From: Streptomyces nigrescens
GTDB taxonomy: Bacteria; Actinomycetota; Actinomycetes; Streptomycetales; Streptomycetaceae
Length of the DNA stretch: 64,000 nt
NCBI GenBank assembly: GCA_024349765.1
Contig: AP026073.1
Coordinates: 1,550,001 to 1,614,000, forward strand
Direction: 5' to 3'
Both the position numbers and the translations under genes were made by a program. The notes under the pieces are model-generated. The model searched no databases. It was not told where the DNA came from and saw only the letters and a program-made list of their open reading frames with translations. Shown piece after piece: positions 47,339 through 57,987 of this stretch (positions within the stretch are counted from its first letter, which is position 1; each line of letters opens with the position of its first letter).

Positions 47339-48970
47339 GTGTCACACGCTGATCAGTCCCCGAACGCCCCGCACGCTCAGAAGGGTGGCCCCGGCACCTA
47401 CCCGGGAGCGCCGCGCCCTGACCACGTCCGCCCCACCCCCCTGGCGGACCTCGCCGAGCAGCTGGGCACCCCCGCGCTCGCACCCGAGCATGCAGAGGCC
47501 CACGTCACCGGCATCACGCACGACTCCCGGGCGGTCCGCCCCGGCGACGTCTACGCGGCGCTGCCCGGCGCCCGGCTGCACGGCGCCGACTTCGTCGCCC
47601 AGGCCGCCGACCTCGGTGCCGCGGCGATCCTGACGGACCCGTCCGGCGCCGACCGCGCGGCCGCCACCGGCCTGCCGGTCCTCGTCGTCGACAACCCGCG
47701 CGGACGGATGGGCGCCCTGGCCGTCTCCATCTACGGCGCGCCGGGCGAGGACCTGCTCCAGATCGGCATCACCGGCACCTCCGGCAAGACCACCACCGCC
47801 TACCTCATCGAGGGCGGGCTGCGGGCCGCCGCGGCCAAGCGCCCCGACGGCGGGCTGACCGGCCTGATCGGCACCGTGGAGACCCGGATCGGTGACGAGC
47901 GGATCAAGTCCGAGCGCACCACCCCCGAGGCCACCGACCTGCAGGCCCTGTTCGCCGTGATGCGCGAGCGCGGCGTCCGCGCCCTCGCCATGGAGGTCTC
48001 CAGCCACGCCCTGGTCCTCGGCCGGGTCGACGGCTGCGTCTTCGACGTCGCGATCTTCAACAACCTCAGCCCGGAGCACATGGAGTTCCACTCCGGGATG
48101 GAGGACTACTTCCAGGCCAAGGCCCAGCTGTTCACCAAGGCCCGCAGCCGGGCCGGCGTGGTCAACCTCGACGACGAATACGGCCGGCGGCTGGCCGAGG
48201 GCGAGTCCGAGGTCCCGGTCACCACCTTCTCCGCCGAGGGCCACCCGGACGCCGACTGGCGCGCCTCCGACGTCGAGGTCGGCGCGCTCGGCTCCACCTT
48301 CACCGTGCACGGCCCCGACGGGCAGACGCTGCGCGCCGCCTCCCCGATCGCCGGCCCGTTCAACGTCGCCAACGCGCTCGCCGCGATCACCGCACTGGTC
48401 GTCGCCGGCATCGACCCGCAGACCGCGGCCGACGGCGTCGCCGCGGTGCCCGGCGTCCCCGGCCGCCTGGAGCGCGTCGACGCCGGCCAGCCGTACCTGG
48501 CGGTGGTCGACTACGCCCACAAGACCGACGCCGTCGAATCGGTCCTGCGCGCGCTGCGCAAGGTCACCGACGGCAAGCTGCACGCCGTCCTCGGCTGCGG
48601 CGGCGACCGCGACCCGCACAAGCGCGCCCCCATGGGTGCCGCGGTCGCCCGCCTCGCCGACACGGCCATCCTGACCTCCGACAATCCGCGGGGCGAGGAC
48701 CCGCTCGCGATCCTCGCCACCATGCTGGCGGGCGCCGCGGAGGTCCCGATCCACGAACGCGGCACGGTCCTGGTGGAAGAAGAGCGGGCCGCCGCCATCG
48801 CCGCCGCCGTCGCCCGCGCCGAGCCCGGCGACACCGTGATCGTCGCGGGCAAGGGCCACGAGCAGGGCCAGGACGTCGCCGGAGTGGTGCGCCCCTTCGA
48901 CGACCGCCAGGTGCTGCGCGAGGCCATCGAGGCTTCCCAGACGTCACCGCACCCGAAACACCAGGGATGA
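47339..48970 (+). CDS. murE: UDP-MurNAc-tripeptide synthetase
   Basis: A 543-residue Mur ligase that adds diaminopimelate to UDP-MurNAc-L-Ala-D-Glu. The ATP loop GITGTSGKTTTAYL, the substrate blocks TTPEATDLQ and EVSSHALVLGRV, the C-terminal VVDYAHKTDAVESVL and SDNPRGEDPL (the DNPR motif of DAP-adding enzymes) are intact. Streptomyces use LL-DAP. The GTG at 47339 is seven bases from a -10 element and was chosen over an in-frame GTG at 47237 that follows ftsI more closely; the 5' end is therefore uncertain. Confidence 0.92.
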   Translation: MSHADQSPNAPHAQKGGPGTYPGAPRPDHVRPTPLADLAEQLGTPALAPEHAEAHVTGITHDSRAVRPGDVYAALPGARLHGADFVAQAADLGAAAILTDPSGADRAAATGLPVLVVDNPRGRMGALAVSIYGAPGEDLLQIGITGTSGKTTTAYLIEGGLRAAAAKRPDGGLTGLIGTVETRIGDERIKSERTTPEATDLQALFAVMRERGVRALAMEVSSHALVLGRVDGCVFDVAIFNNLSPEHMEFHSGMEDYFQAKAQLFTKARSRAGVVNLDDEYGRRLAEGESEVPVTTFSAEGHPDADWRASDVEVGALGSTFTVHGPDGQTLRAASPIAGPFNVANALAAITALVVAGIDPQTAADGVAAVPGVPGRLERVDAGQPYLAVVDYAHKTDAVESVLRALRKVTDGKLHAVLGCGGDRDPHKRAPMGAAVARLADTAILTSDNPRGEDPLAILATMLAGAAEVPIHERGTVLVEEERAAAIAAAVARAEPGDTVIVAGKGHEQGQDVAGVVRPFDDRQVLREAIEASQTSPHPKHQG

Positions 48971-49032
48971 CACTCCGCCATGCGCGCACAACCGATTCCC
49001 CGTCACCGCTCGCCGCTCGCCGGGGGTGACCT

Positions 49033-50484
49033 GTGATCTCCCTGTCCCTCGCCGAGATCGCGAGCATCGTCGGCGGGCAGCAGTACGACATACCGGACGC
49101 CGACCGCCAGGTCACCGGACCGGTCGTCGCCGACTCCCGGGCGGTCCGCCCCGGCGGCCTGTTCGTGGCCTTCGCCGGGGAACGCGTCGACGGCCATGAC
49201 TTCGCCCGCGGCGCCGTCGAGGCCGGCGCGGTGGCCGTACTGGCCGCCCGCCCCCTCGGCGTCCCGGCGATCGTCGTGCACGACGTCACCGCCGCGCTCG
49301 GCGCACTCGCCCGCGCCGTCGTCGAGCGGCTGGGCACCACCGTCGTGGGCCTGACCGGCTCGGCCGGGAAGACCAGCACCAAGGACCTGATCGCCCAACT
49401 GCTGCAGCGGCACGGCCCGACCGTCTGGCCCGAGGGCAACCTCAACAACGAGATCGGGCTGCCGCTGACCGCGCTGCGCGCCGATGAGACGACCCGTCAC
49501 CTCGTGCTGGAGATGGGCGCCCGCGGCGTCGGCCACATCCGCTACCTCGCCGCGCTGACCCCGCCCCGGATCGGCGTGGTGCTCAACGTCGGCTCCGCGC
49601 ACATCGGCGAGTTCGGCGGCCGCGCGCAGATCGCGGAGGCAAAGGGCGAACTCGTCGAGGCGCTGCCCGCGGCCGAGGACGGCGGGATCGCGGTGCTCAA
49701 CGCCGACGACCCGTACGTCCGCGCCATGACGGCCCGCACCAAGGCCCGCACGGTGCTGTTCGGCGAGGCCGAGGACGCCGCCGTACGCGCCGTGAATGTC
49801 CGGCTCACGGAGCTCGGACAGCCCGCTTTCACGCTTCACACACCCTCCGGGTGCAGCGATGTGACCATGCGGCTGTACGGTGAGCACCACGTGTCGAACG
49901 CGCTCGCCGCGGCCGCCGTCGCCCATGAGTTGGGCATGCCCGTAGACGAGATCGCCACCGCGCTCTCCGAAGCCGGCACGCTCTCCCGCTGGCGTATGGA
50001 GGTCACCGAGCGCGCGGACGGCGTGACGGTCGTCAACGACGCCTACAACGCGAACCCCGAGTCCATGCGAGCGGCGCTGCGTGCGCTGGTCGCCATGGGC
50101 GCAGCCAGACAGGCCAAGGGCGGTCGTACGTGGGCGGTGCTCGGTGAGATGGCCGAGCTGGGCGAGGAGTCACTCGCCGAACACGACGCGGTCGGGCGCC
50201 TGGTCGTCCGGCTCAACGTCAGCAAGCTCGTGGCGGTCGGCGGCAGGGAAGCGGCCTGGCTCGACATGGGCGCCAAGAACGAGGGTTCGTGGGGTGAGGA
50301 GTCGGTGCACGTGTCCGACACGCGGGCGGCGGTCGACCTGTTGCGCAGCGAGCTGCGGCCGGGAGACGTCGTGCTGGTGAAGGCGTCCAGGTCGGTGGGG
50401 CTGGAGCGGGTCGCCGCAGCACTGCTGGATGACGCAGGGCTGTCGGGCGCCGCGGGCGCCGAGGGTGGAGCCGCAGCCCGATGA
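49033..50484 (+). CDS. murF: UDP-MurNAc-tripeptide:D-Ala-D-Ala ligase
   Basis: A 483-residue Mur ligase that completes the UDP-MurNAc-pentapeptide. Blocks in order are [45 protein letters not shown] (ATP loop), [28 protein letters not shown] and [22 protein letters not shown] start at 49033 lies 62 bases after murE. The final codons overlap the mraY start (ATGA), so translation is coupled. Confidence 0.95.
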   Translation: MISLSLAEIASIVGGQQYDIPDADRQVTGPVVADSRAVRPGGLFVAFAGERVDGHDFARGAVEAGAVAVLAARPLGVPAIVVHDVTAALGALARAVVERLGTTVVGLTGSAGKTSTKDLIAQLLQRHGPTVWPEGNLNNEIGLPLTALRADETTRHLVLEMGARGVGHIRYLAALTPPRIGVVLNVGSAHIGEFGGRAQIAEAKGELVEALPAAEDGGIAVLNADDPYVRAMTARTKARTVLFGEAEDAAVRAVNVRLTELGQPAFTLHTPSGCSDVTMRLYGEHHVSNALAAAAVAHELGMPVDEIATALSEAGTLSRWRMEVTERADGVTVVNDAYNANPESMRAALRALVAMGAARQAKGGRTWAVLGEMAELGEESLAEHDAVGRLVVRLNVSKLVAVGGREAAWLDMGAKNEGSWGEESVHVSDTRAAVDLLRSELRPGDVVLVKASRSVGLERVAAALLDDAGLSGAAGAEGGAAAR

Positions 50485-51554
50485 ACTCGATGAAGCAGAT
50501 CCTCTTCTCCGGAATGATCGGGCTCTTCCTGACCCTGATCGGCACCCCGCTGCTGATCAAACTGCTGGCCAAGAAGGGGTACGGGCAGTTCATCCGCGAT
50601 GACGGCCCGCGCACCCACGGCAGCAAGAAGGGGACGCCCACCATGGGTGGCATCTCCTTCATCCTGGCGACGATCATCGCCTACGTCATCACGAAGGTGA
50701 TCACCTCCAGCGACCCGACGTTCTCGGGCGTGCTGGTGCTCTTCCTCTTCGCGGGGATGGGCCTGGTCGGCTTCCTCGACGACTACATCAAGATCGTCAA
50801 GCAGCGTTCGCTGGGTCTGCGGGCCAAGGCGAAGATGGCCGGCCAGCTGATCGTCGGTATCGCCTTCGCGGTGCTCTCGCTGCAGTTCGCGGACCTGCGC
50901 GGACAGACCCCGGCCTCGGACCGGCTGTCCTTCACCCAGGACTTCGGCTGGCAGATCGGCCCGGTGCTCTTCGTCATCTGGGCGCTGTTCATGATCCTGG
51001 CGATGTCCAACGGCGTGAACCTCACCGACGGCCTCGACGGCCTGGCCACCGGCGCCTCGGTGATGGTCTTCGGCGCGTACACCTTCATCGGCATCTGGCA
51101 GCACCAGGAGTCCTGCGCCAACCAGATCACCGCCGGACCGGGCTGTTACGAGGTCCGCGACCCCCTCGACCTGGCGGTCGTGGCCTCCGCCTTGATGGGC
51201 GCCTGCTTCGGCTTCCTGTGGTGGAACACCTCGCCCGCCAAGATCTTCATGGGGGACACCGGCTCGCTGGCCCTGGGCGGCGCGCTCGCCGGCCTGGCCA
51301 TCTGCTCCCGCACGGAGCTGCTGCTCGCCCTCCTGGGCGGCCTGTTCGTCCTGATCACCATGTCCGTGGTCATCCAGGTCGGCTCCTTCAAGATGACCGG
51401 CAAGCGGGTCTTCCGGATGGCGCCACTACAGCACCACTTCGAACTCAAGGGGTGGTCCGAAGTCCTTGTGGTGGTCAGGTTCTGGATCATCCAGGGCATG
51501 TGCGTCATCGTGGGACTCGGCATCTTCTACGGCGGCTGGCAGGCAGCGAAGTGA
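50481..51554 (+). CDS. mraY: Phospho-MurNAc-pentapeptide transferase
   Basis: A 357-residue integral membrane enzyme with about ten helices. It links UDP-MurNAc-pentapeptide to undecaprenyl phosphate to make lipid I. Signature segments are [24 protein letters not shown] (catalytic Asp pair), [33 protein letters not shown] and the cytoplasmic [15 protein letters not shown]. It is overlapped on both sides (ATGA with murF, GTGA with murD). Confidence 0.96.
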   Translation: MNSMKQILFSGMIGLFLTLIGTPLLIKLLAKKGYGQFIRDDGPRTHGSKKGTPTMGGISFILATIIAYVITKVITSSDPTFSGVLVLFLFAGMGLVGFLDDYIKIVKQRSLGLRAKAKMAGQLIVGIAFAVLSLQFADLRGQTPASDRLSFTQDFGWQIGPVLFVIWALFMILAMSNGVNLTDGLDGLATGASVMVFGAYTFIGIWQHQESCANQITAGPGCYEVRDPLDLAVVASALMGACFGFLWWNTSPAKIFMGDTGSLALGGALAGLAICSRTELLLALLGGLFVLITMSVVIQVGSFKMTGKRVFRMAPLQHHFELKGWSEVLVVVRFWIIQGMCVIVGLGIFYGGWQAAK

Positions 51555-53017
51555 CCACGCACGACCCGGACCGGATCCCCGAGGGGTTCGCCGGCATGAA
51601 CGTCACCGTCGCCGGCCTCGGCGTGAGCGGCATCAGTGCCGCCCGCGCCCTGGCCGGCCTCGGCGCCCGCGTCACGGTCGTGGACGGCGGCGCGGGCGAG
51701 AAGCAGCAGGAATCCGCGCGCGAGCTGGAGGCGGCCGGGATCGCCGTCCGCCTCGGCGACGGCGAGACCCTGCCCGAGGGCACCGACCTGGTCGTCACCT
51801 CGCCCGGCTGGAAGCCCGACAGCCCGCTGTTCGCGGCGGCCGCGGCGGCCGGTGTGGACGTCGTCGGCGACGTGGAGATCGCCTGGCGGCTGCGCGGTCC
51901 GGACGCGGCCGACTGGCTCGCGGTCACCGGCACGAACGGCAAGACCACCACCGTCCGGATGCTCGCCGCCATCCTGGAGGCCGAGGGCCTGCACACCACG
52001 GCCGTCGGCAACATCGGCACCCCGATCGTCGACGTCGTGCTGAACCAGGGCAAGGACGGCGCCCGGCCCTACGACGTGCTCGCCGTCGAGCTCTCCAGCT
52101 ACCAGCTGCACTGGGCCCCGTCGCTGCGCGCGCACTCCGCCGCGGTCCTCAACCTCGCCCCCGACCACCTCGACTGGCACGGCTCCATGGCGGCGTACGC
52201 CGCCGACAAGGGCCGGATCTACGAGGGCAACCGCGTCGCCTGCGTCTACAACGTGGCCGACCGGGCCACCGAGGACCTGGTGCGCGAGGCCGACGTCGAG
52301 GAGGGCTGCCGCGCCATCGGCTTCACCCTCGGCACCCCGGGCCCCTCCGAACTCGGCGTCGTCGACGGCATCCTCGTCGACCGCGCCTTCGTCGAGAACC
52401 GGCAGAAGCAGGCCCAGGAGCTCGCCGAGGTCTCCGACATCGCCCCCGGCTCCGGGCCCGCCGCCCCGCACAACGTCGCCAACGCCCTCGCGGCCGCCGC
52501 GCTGGCCCGGGCCTACGGCGTCAGCCCGGCCGCGGTGCGCGACGGACTGCGCGCCTTCCACCCGGAGGCCCATCGCATCCAGCACATCGCGGAGATCGAC
52601 GGCGTCCGCTACATCGACGACTCCAAGGCCACCAACACGCACGCCGCCGAGGCGTCGCTGGCGGCGTACGAGCACATCGTGTGGATCGCCGGCGGGCTCG
52701 CCAAGGGCGCGACCTTCGACGAGCTGGTGAAGACGGCGGTGGCCCGGCTGCGCGGGGTGGTGCTGATCGGCGCCGATCGGGCGCTGATTCGCGAAGCCCT
52801 GGCGCGACACGCCCCCGAGGTCCCGGTCGTCGACCTCGACCGGACCGACACTGGGGCGATGCCCGAGGCCGTCCGGGAAGCGACCCGTCTGGCCCAGCCC
52901 GGCGACACCGTCCTGCTGGCTCCGGCCTGTGCCTCGATGGACATGTTCGTCAATTACAACAAGCGGGGCGACGCCTTCGCCGACGCGGTCCGCGAGCTGA
53001 CCGCGAGGGACCAGTAG
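51551..53017 (+). CDS. murD: UDP-MurNAc-L-alanine:D-glutamate ligase
   Basis: A 488-residue Mur ligase that adds D-Glu to UDP-MurNAc-L-Ala. The N-terminal UDP-binding Rossmann motif [19 protein letters not shown], the ATP loop [35 protein letters not shown] and the C-terminal [30 protein letters not shown] are intact. Start GTG at 51551 overlaps the mraY stop. The order mraY-murD-ftsW-murG follows the usual dcw arrangement. murC, which would normally lie between murG and ftsQ, is absent from the cluster. Confidence 0.96.
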   Translation: MTTHDPDRIPEGFAGMNVTVAGLGVSGISAARALAGLGARVTVVDGGAGEKQQESARELEAAGIAVRLGDGETLPEGTDLVVTSPGWKPDSPLFAAAAAAGVDVVGDVEIAWRLRGPDAADWLAVTGTNGKTTTVRMLAAILEAEGLHTTAVGNIGTPIVDVVLNQGKDGARPYDVLAVELSSYQLHWAPSLRAHSAAVLNLAPDHLDWHGSMAAYAADKGRIYEGNRVACVYNVADRATEDLVREADVEEGCRAIGFTLGTPGPSELGVVDGILVDRAFVENRQKQAQELAEVSDIAPGSGPAAPHNVANALAAAALARAYGVSPAAVRDGLRAFHPEAHRIQHIAEIDGVRYIDDSKATNTHAAEASLAAYEHIVWIAGGLAKGATFDELVKTAVARLRGVVLIGADRALIREALARHAPEVPVVDLDRTDTGAMPEAVREATRLAQPGDTVLLAPACASMDMFVNYNKRGDAFADAVRELTARDQ

Positions 53018-53075
53018 ACCGTTTCTCCCCGTGGCCGCCGGCTGCCGGCGGCGAGCGCACCTGGAGGGGACGAGG

Positions 53076-54500
53076 ATGACGGCCCGATCGGCGGACGCAG
53101 GCAGAGCGGGCGGGGGATCGTCCGCCCGACCGGGCGCGAAATCGTCGGCGCGAGCGGGCGGGCGCCCGTCCGCCCCCGCCCGTCCGCCCCGCCGGCCCGC
53201 GACGGCGCGCCCGGCGCGTGGCGGCCGTCCGTCGGCCGGCGGTCCGCGGCGGCTGCTGGACCGGCTGAAGCGCGCCTGGGACCGTCCGCTGACCGCGTAC
53301 TACCTGATCCTCGGCGGCAGTCTGCTGATCACCGTCCTGGGCCTGGTGATGGTCTACTCGGCGTCCCAGATCAAGGCGCTGCAGTCCGGCCTCGCCCCGT
53401 CGTTCTTCTTCCGCAAACAGTTGCTCGCGGCCGTGCTCGGCGGCGGGCTGCTGCTGATCGCCACCCGGATGCCGGTCCGGATGCACCGTACGCTGTCCTA
53501 TCCACTGCTCACGATCTCGGTCTTCCTGATGTGCCTGGTGCAGATTCCGGGCATAGGGGTCGCGGTCAACGGCAACCAGAACTGGATCAACCTCGGCGGC
53601 CCTTTCCAGATGCAACCGAGCGAGTTCGCCAAGCTCGCGCTGGTCCTGTGGGGCGCCGACCTGCTGGCCCGCAAGCACGACAAGAAGCTGCTGGTGCAGT
53701 GGAAGCACCTACTGGTACCGCTGATCCCGGTGGCGTTCCTGCTGCTCGGCCTGATCATGCTCGGCGGCGACATGGGCACCGCGATCATTCTCACGGCGAT
53801 CCTCTTCGGGCTGCTGTGGCTGGCCGGTGCGCCGACCCGGCTGTTCGTCGGCGTGCTGGGCACCGCGACGGTGATCGGCGCACTGCTGATCAAGACCAGC
53901 GCCAACCGGATGTCCCGGCTGGCCTGCATCGGCGCGACCGATCCGGGCCCCGGTGACCAGTGCTGGCAGGCCGTGCACGGGATCTACGCCCTGGCCTCCG
54001 GCGGATTCTTCGGTTCCGGCCTGGGCGCAAGTATGGAAAAATGGGGTGAACTCCCTGAACCGCACACCGACTTCATCTTCGCCATCACCGGGGAGGAACT
54101 GGGTCTGGCGGGGACGCTGTCGGTCCTCGCCCTCTTCGCGGCTCTAGGCTATGCGGGTATCCGCGTGGCCGGACGCACGGAGGACCCCTTCGTACGGTAC
54201 GCCGCGGGAGGCGTGACCACCTGGATCACGGCCCAGGCCGTGGTCAACATCGGTGCGGTGCTCGGTCTGCTGCCGATCGCCGGTGTCCCGCTCCCGCTGT
54301 TCTCCTACGGAGGCTCCGCCCTGCTGCCGACGATGTTCGCCGTCGGGCTGCTGATCGCCTTCGCGCGTGACGAGCCCGCCGCACGGGCGGCACTGGCCGC
54401 GCTGGCTACGCGGAAGCCGGTTTTCGGCAGGAAACCGGCTGGGGTGAGATGGAAGACGATGAGACGGCGCGTCAAGAAGCGGCCGTCCGGAGAGCGGTGA
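53076..54500 (+). CDS. ftsW: Lipid II polymerase FtsW
   Basis: A 474-residue SEDS glycosyltransferase with about ten membrane helices. It polymerises lipid II at the septum with FtsI. The basic N-terminal tail (about 70 residues, Arg/Ala/Pro) is followed by DRPLTAYYLILGGSLLITVLGLVMVYSAS, MQPSEFAKLALVLW, GGDMGTAIIL (with the catalytic Asp region) and GVPLPLFSYGGSALLPTM. ATG at 53076 is supported by GGAGGGGACGAGG. An in-frame upstream start was rejected. Confidence 0.95.
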   Translation: MTARSADAGRAGGGSSARPGAKSSARAGGRPSAPARPPRRPATARPARGGRPSAGGPRRLLDRLKRAWDRPLTAYYLILGGSLLITVLGLVMVYSASQIKALQSGLAPSFFFRKQLLAAVLGGGLLLIATRMPVRMHRTLSYPLLTISVFLMCLVQIPGIGVAVNGNQNWINLGGPFQMQPSEFAKLALVLWGADLLARKHDKKLLVQWKHLLVPLIPVAFLLLGLIMLGGDMGTAIILTAILFGLLWLAGAPTRLFVGVLGTATVIGALLIKTSANRMSRLACIGATDPGPGDQCWQAVHGIYALASGGFFGSGLGASMEKWGELPEPHTDFIFAITGEELGLAGTLSVLALFAALGYAGIRVAGRTEDPFVRYAAGGVTTWITAQAVVNIGAVLGLLPIAGVPLPLFSYGGSALLPTMFAVGLLIAFARDEPAARAALAALATRKPVFGRKPAGVRWKTMRRRVKKRPSGER

Positions 54501-54506
54501 ATTTCG

Positions 54507-55598
54507 GTGCATGTCGTACTCGCCGGTGGGGGGACCGCCGGCCACATCGAGCCCGCGCTCGCCCTCGCGGACGCACTGCGGAGGCAGGACCCCACCGTGG
54601 GGATCACGGCACTCGGCACGGAGAAGGGGCTGGAGACCCGGCTCGTCCCGGAGCGCGGCTATGAGCTGGGCCTCATCCCGGCCGTCCCGCTGCCGCGCAA
54701 GCCCACCCCCGAACTGATCACCGTCCCCGGGCGGCTGCGCGGCACGATCAAGGCCGCCGAGCAGATCCTGGAGCGCACCAAGGCGGACTGCGTGGTCGGC
54801 TTCGGCGGCTACGTGGCGCTGCCCGGCTATCTGGCCGCCAAGCGGCTCGGCGTGCCGATCATCGTCCACGAGGCCAACGCCCGCCCCGGCCTGGCCAACA
54901 AGATCGGTTCGCGGTACGCGAAATTCGTCGCCGTCAGCACCCCCGACAGCAAGCTGCGCGGCGCCCGCTACGTCGGCATCCCACTGCGTCGCACCATCGC
55001 CACCCTCGACCGGGCCGCGGTCCGCCCCGAGGCGCGCGCCGCCTTCGGCCTCGACCCCAACCTGCCGACCCTGCTGGTGTCCGGTGGCTCCCAGGGTGCC
55101 CGCCGGCTGAACGAGGTCATCCAGGCCGCCGTGCCGGCCCTCCAGCGGGCCGGCATCCAGGTGCTCCATGCGGTCGGTCCGAAGAACGAATTGCCGCATG
55201 TGGACAACATGCCCGGGATGCCACCCTATGTCCCGGTACCGTACGTGGACCGGATGGATCTCGCGTACGCCGCGGCGGACATGATGCTCTGCCGCGCGGG
55301 CGCGATGACCGTCGCCGAGTTGTCCGCCGTCGGGCTGCCGGCCGCGTTCGTCCCGCTGCCCATCGGCAACGGCGAGCAGCGGCTGAACGCCCAGCCGCTG
55401 GTCAACGCCGGCGGGGGCCTGCTGGTCGACGACGCCCAGCTGACCCCGGACTGGGTGCAGGGCAACGTGCTCCCGGTCCTGGCCGATCCGCACCGGCTGT
55501 ACGAGATGTCCCGCGCGGCCTCCGAGTTCGGCCGCCGGGACGCCGATGAACTGCTGGTCGGCATGGTGTACGAGGCGATCGAGCAGCACCGCAAGTAG
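54507..55598 (+). CDS. murG: Lipid II synthase (GlcNAc transferase) MurG
   Basis: A 363-residue GT-B glycosyltransferase that adds GlcNAc to lipid I. The Gly-rich N-terminal loop LAGGGTAGHIEPALALA, the second loop FGGYVALPGYLAAKRLGVPIIVHEANARPGLANK, SGGSQGARRLNEV and the donor-binding CRAGAMTVAELSAVGLPAAFVPLPIGNGEQRLNA are present. The enzyme is peripheral on the inner face of the membrane. The GTG start at 54507 follows ftsW by six bases. Confidence 0.96.
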   Translation: MHVVLAGGGTAGHIEPALALADALRRQDPTVGITALGTEKGLETRLVPERGYELGLIPAVPLPRKPTPELITVPGRLRGTIKAAEQILERTKADCVVGFGGYVALPGYLAAKRLGVPIIVHEANARPGLANKIGSRYAKFVAVSTPDSKLRGARYVGIPLRRTIATLDRAAVRPEARAAFGLDPNLPTLLVSGGSQGARRLNEVIQAAVPALQRAGIQVLHAVGPKNELPHVDNMPGMPPYVPVPYVDRMDLAYAAADMMLCRAGAMTVAELSAVGLPAAFVPLPIGNGEQRLNAQPLVNAGGGLLVDDAQLTPDWVQGNVLPVLADPHRLYEMSRAASEFGRRDADELLVGMVYEAIEQHRK

Positions 55599-55620
55599 CG
55601 CACGAGAGAAGGCAGGGAGC

Positions 55621-56436
55621 GTGGCCGGACCGACAACCGCCCGGCGCGGCGAGAAGAAGTCACCGTCCGGCCCGCCCTCCTCCGCGGAGGTGCGCGGGCG
55701 AAGACTCCGCTGGGTGCGCCTGCCCCGTCGCGCGCCGGGCCGCCGCGGTCTGATCATCATCCTGGTCCTCGCGGTGCTGCTCGGCGCGTTCGGCGTCTGG
55801 GCGCTCTACGCGTCCGACTGGCTGCGGCTGGAGCGCGTCCGGGCCACCGGCATCGACGTCCTGACCCCGCGTGAGGTCGTCGCGGCGGCGCACGCCCCGA
55901 TGGACGCCCCGCTGGTCTCGGTGGACACCGACGCCCTCGAACACCGGCTGCGCGCCCGGCTGCCGCGCATCAAGACCGTTGACGTGGAACGATCCTGGCC
56001 GCACACCATCAGTCTCAAAGTGACGGAAAGAACCCCGGAACTGCTGATGCAAACGGGCGGAAAGTTTGCCGAAGTGGACGCCGAGGGCGTCCGGTTCGCC
56101 ACCGTCGCCACCGCTCCCAAGGGCATTCCGCTTCTGGAAATGTCCGTTTCCGACTCCCCGAGTCTGCGCCAGTTCGGTCCCGACCGGTTGCGGCGCGCGG
56201 CGGTCGAGGTTGCTCAGGACCTGCCCCCAGTCGTACGCAAAGACGTACGCAAGGTCCGAGTGCGGTCATATGACGCCATCAGCGTCGAACTGGCCGGCGG
56301 GCGCACGGTCGCCTGGGGCAGTCGCGAACAGGGCGCCGAAAAGGCGAAGGTGCTGGTCGCGCTGCTGAAAGCGGCCCGAACCGCCCGGCACTTCGACGTC
56401 TCGGTCCCCAGCGCCCCTGCGGTGTCGGGGAGTTGA
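55621..56436 (+). CDS. ftsQ: Cell division protein FtsQ (DivIB)
   Basis: A 271-residue bitopic protein of the division complex. A basic N-terminal region is followed by one membrane helix (about 42-62) and a POTRA domain (LERVRATGIDVLTPREVVAAA to KTVDVERSWPHTISLKVTERTPE, about 68-145), then a beta domain. It bridges FtsL/DivIC and other septal proteins. GTG start at 55621 has GGCAGGGAG upstream. ftsZ follows after a 283-base promoter region. Confidence 0.93.
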   Translation: MAGPTTARRGEKKSPSGPPSSAEVRGRRLRWVRLPRRAPGRRGLIIILVLAVLLGAFGVWALYASDWLRLERVRATGIDVLTPREVVAAAHAPMDAPLVSVDTDALEHRLRARLPRIKTVDVERSWPHTISLKVTERTPELLMQTGGKFAEVDAEGVRFATVATAPKGIPLLEMSVSDSPSLRQFGPDRLRRAAVEVAQDLPPVVRKDVRKVRVRSYDAISVELAGGRTVAWGSREQGAEKAKVLVALLKAARTARHFDVSVPSAPAVSGS

Positions 56437-56719
56437 CGTACCAAGTCGCAGGCCAGCACCCTGGATGGCTACGACTATGGGTGATCACATAGGGTGAAAA
56501 GAAAAACGGGAGGTTCGGCGTGTTCGTTGAACGGGCGCGCCTTGTCGACTTAGTGTCTCGTTCCAAAGGGACTATGGAACCAAGGAACACAGGCACAGGT
56601 AACCCTAAACTTCAACGTTAGGGTTCGGGTCGGCGATACGGACCGTCCCAATCGGCATCAGTCGGCGTCCACGCGCAAGTGCGGCGACGACACGTAACTC
56701 GAGGCGAGAGGCCTTCGAC
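56437..56719. promoter_or_regulatory. ftsZ promoter region
   Basis: TTGAAC (56527-56532), 18-base spacer and TAGTGT (56551-56556) form a good promoter. GTGTC at 56553-56557, the complement of the WhiA core GACAC, overlaps the -10. Other signals are the palindrome GTGATCAC (56481-56488) and the dyad AACCCTAA (56601-56608)/TTAGGGTT (56618-56625). In Streptomyces ftsZ is known to have several promoters and to be controlled in sporulation by WhiA/WhiB and BldD. Confidence 0.6.
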
Positions 56720-57973
56720 GTGGCAGCACCGCAGAACTACCTCGCAGTCATCAAGGTCGTCGGCATCGGCGGCGGTGGCGTGAACGCCATCAACCGGATG
56801 ATCGAGGTCGGGCTCAAGGGCGTCGAGTTCATCGCGATCAATACCGATGCGCAGGCGCTGCTGATGAGCGACGCCGACGTCAAGCTCGACGTCGGCCGCG
56901 AAATGACCCGCGGCCTCGGCGCCGGCGCCAACCCGGACGTGGGGCGCAAGGCGGCCGAGGACCACCGCGAGGAGATCGAGGAGGTCCTCAAGGGGGCCGA
57001 CATGGTCTTCGTGACCGCGGGCGAGGGCGGCGGCACCGGCACCGGCGGCGCACCCGTCGTCGCCAACATCGCCCGCTCGCTGGGCGCCCTGACGATCGGT
57101 GTGGTCACCCGGCCGTTCACCTTCGAGGGCCGCCGTCGCGCCAACCAGGCCGAGGACGGCATCGCCCAGCTGCGCGAAGAGGTCGACACCCTCATCGTGA
57201 TCCCCAACGACCGGCTGCTGTCCATCTCGGACCGCCAGGTGAGCGTGCTCGACGCGTTCAAGTCCGCGGACCAGGTGCTGCTGTCGGGTGTCCAGGGCAT
57301 CACCGACCTGATCACCACGCCGGGCCTGATCAACCTCGACTTCGCCGACGTCAAGTCCGTGATGTCGGAGGCCGGCTCGGCCCTCATGGGCATCGGCTCG
57401 GCGCGCGGCGACGACCGCGCGGTGGCCGCCGCGGAGATGGCGATCTCCTCGCCGCTCCTGGAGGCGTCCATCGACGGCGCCCGCGGTGTGCTGCTGTCCA
57501 TCTCCGGCGGCTCCGACCTCGGTCTCTTCGAGATCAACGAGGCCGCCCAGCTGGTCAGCGAGGCCGCGCACCCGGAGGCCAACATCATCTTCGGCGCGGT
57601 CATCGACGACGCGCTGGGCGACGAGGTCCGGGTCACCGTCATCGCCGCGGGCTTCGACGGCGGCCAGCCGCCGGCCCGCCGCGATGCGCAGGCCGCCCTG
57701 TCGTCCCCGAAGCGCGAGGAGCCGGCCCCGGCCGCCAGCCGTCCGGCCGCCCCGCCCGAGCCCCGCACCCCGTCGTCCTTCGGCGGCCTGGGCTCCGTCC
57801 CCGTACGGGACGCCGGGGCCTCCGCGGAGCGTGGTGAGCCGGCCGCCGAGCCGTCGTCCACGCTGGGCGAGGTCGCCTCCACCCCGTCGAGCGGGCCGCA
57901 GGTTCCCCCGGCCCGTCCGTCGTACTCCGACAGCGCGGCCGAGGAACTCGACGTTCCCGACTTCCTGAAGTGA
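56720..57973 (+). CDS. ftsZ: Tubulin-like cell division protein FtsZ
   Basis: A 417-residue GTPase that polymerises into the Z ladder or ring. The N-terminal [15 protein letters not shown], the tubulin signature GGGTGTG, the T7 loop [11 protein letters not shown] and the conserved C-terminal peptide ELDVPDFLK (binding SepF or FtsA-like partners) are intact. The variable linker (about 320-405) is Pro/Ala/Ser-rich. The GTG start at 56720 follows GAGGCGAGAGG. In Streptomyces it is dispensable for growth but essential for sporulation septation. Confidence 0.97.
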   Translation: MAAPQNYLAVIKVVGIGGGGVNAINRMIEVGLKGVEFIAINTDAQALLMSDADVKLDVGREMTRGLGAGANPDVGRKAAEDHREEIEEVLKGADMVFVTAGEGGGTGTGGAPVVANIARSLGALTIGVVTRPFTFEGRRRANQAEDGIAQLREEVDTLIVIPNDRLLSISDRQVSVLDAFKSADQVLLSGVQGITDLITTPGLINLDFADVKSVMSEAGSALMGIGSARGDDRAVAAAEMAISSPLLEASIDGARGVLLSISGGSDLGLFEINEAAQLVSEAAHPEANIIFGAVIDDALGDEVRVTVIAAGFDGGQPPARRDAQAALSSPKREEPAPAASRPAAPPEPRTPSSFGGLGSVPVRDAGASAERGEPAAEPSSTLGEVASTPSSGPQVPPARPSYSDSAAEELDVPDFLK

Positions 57974-57987
57974 CGTAAAGCACCGAA

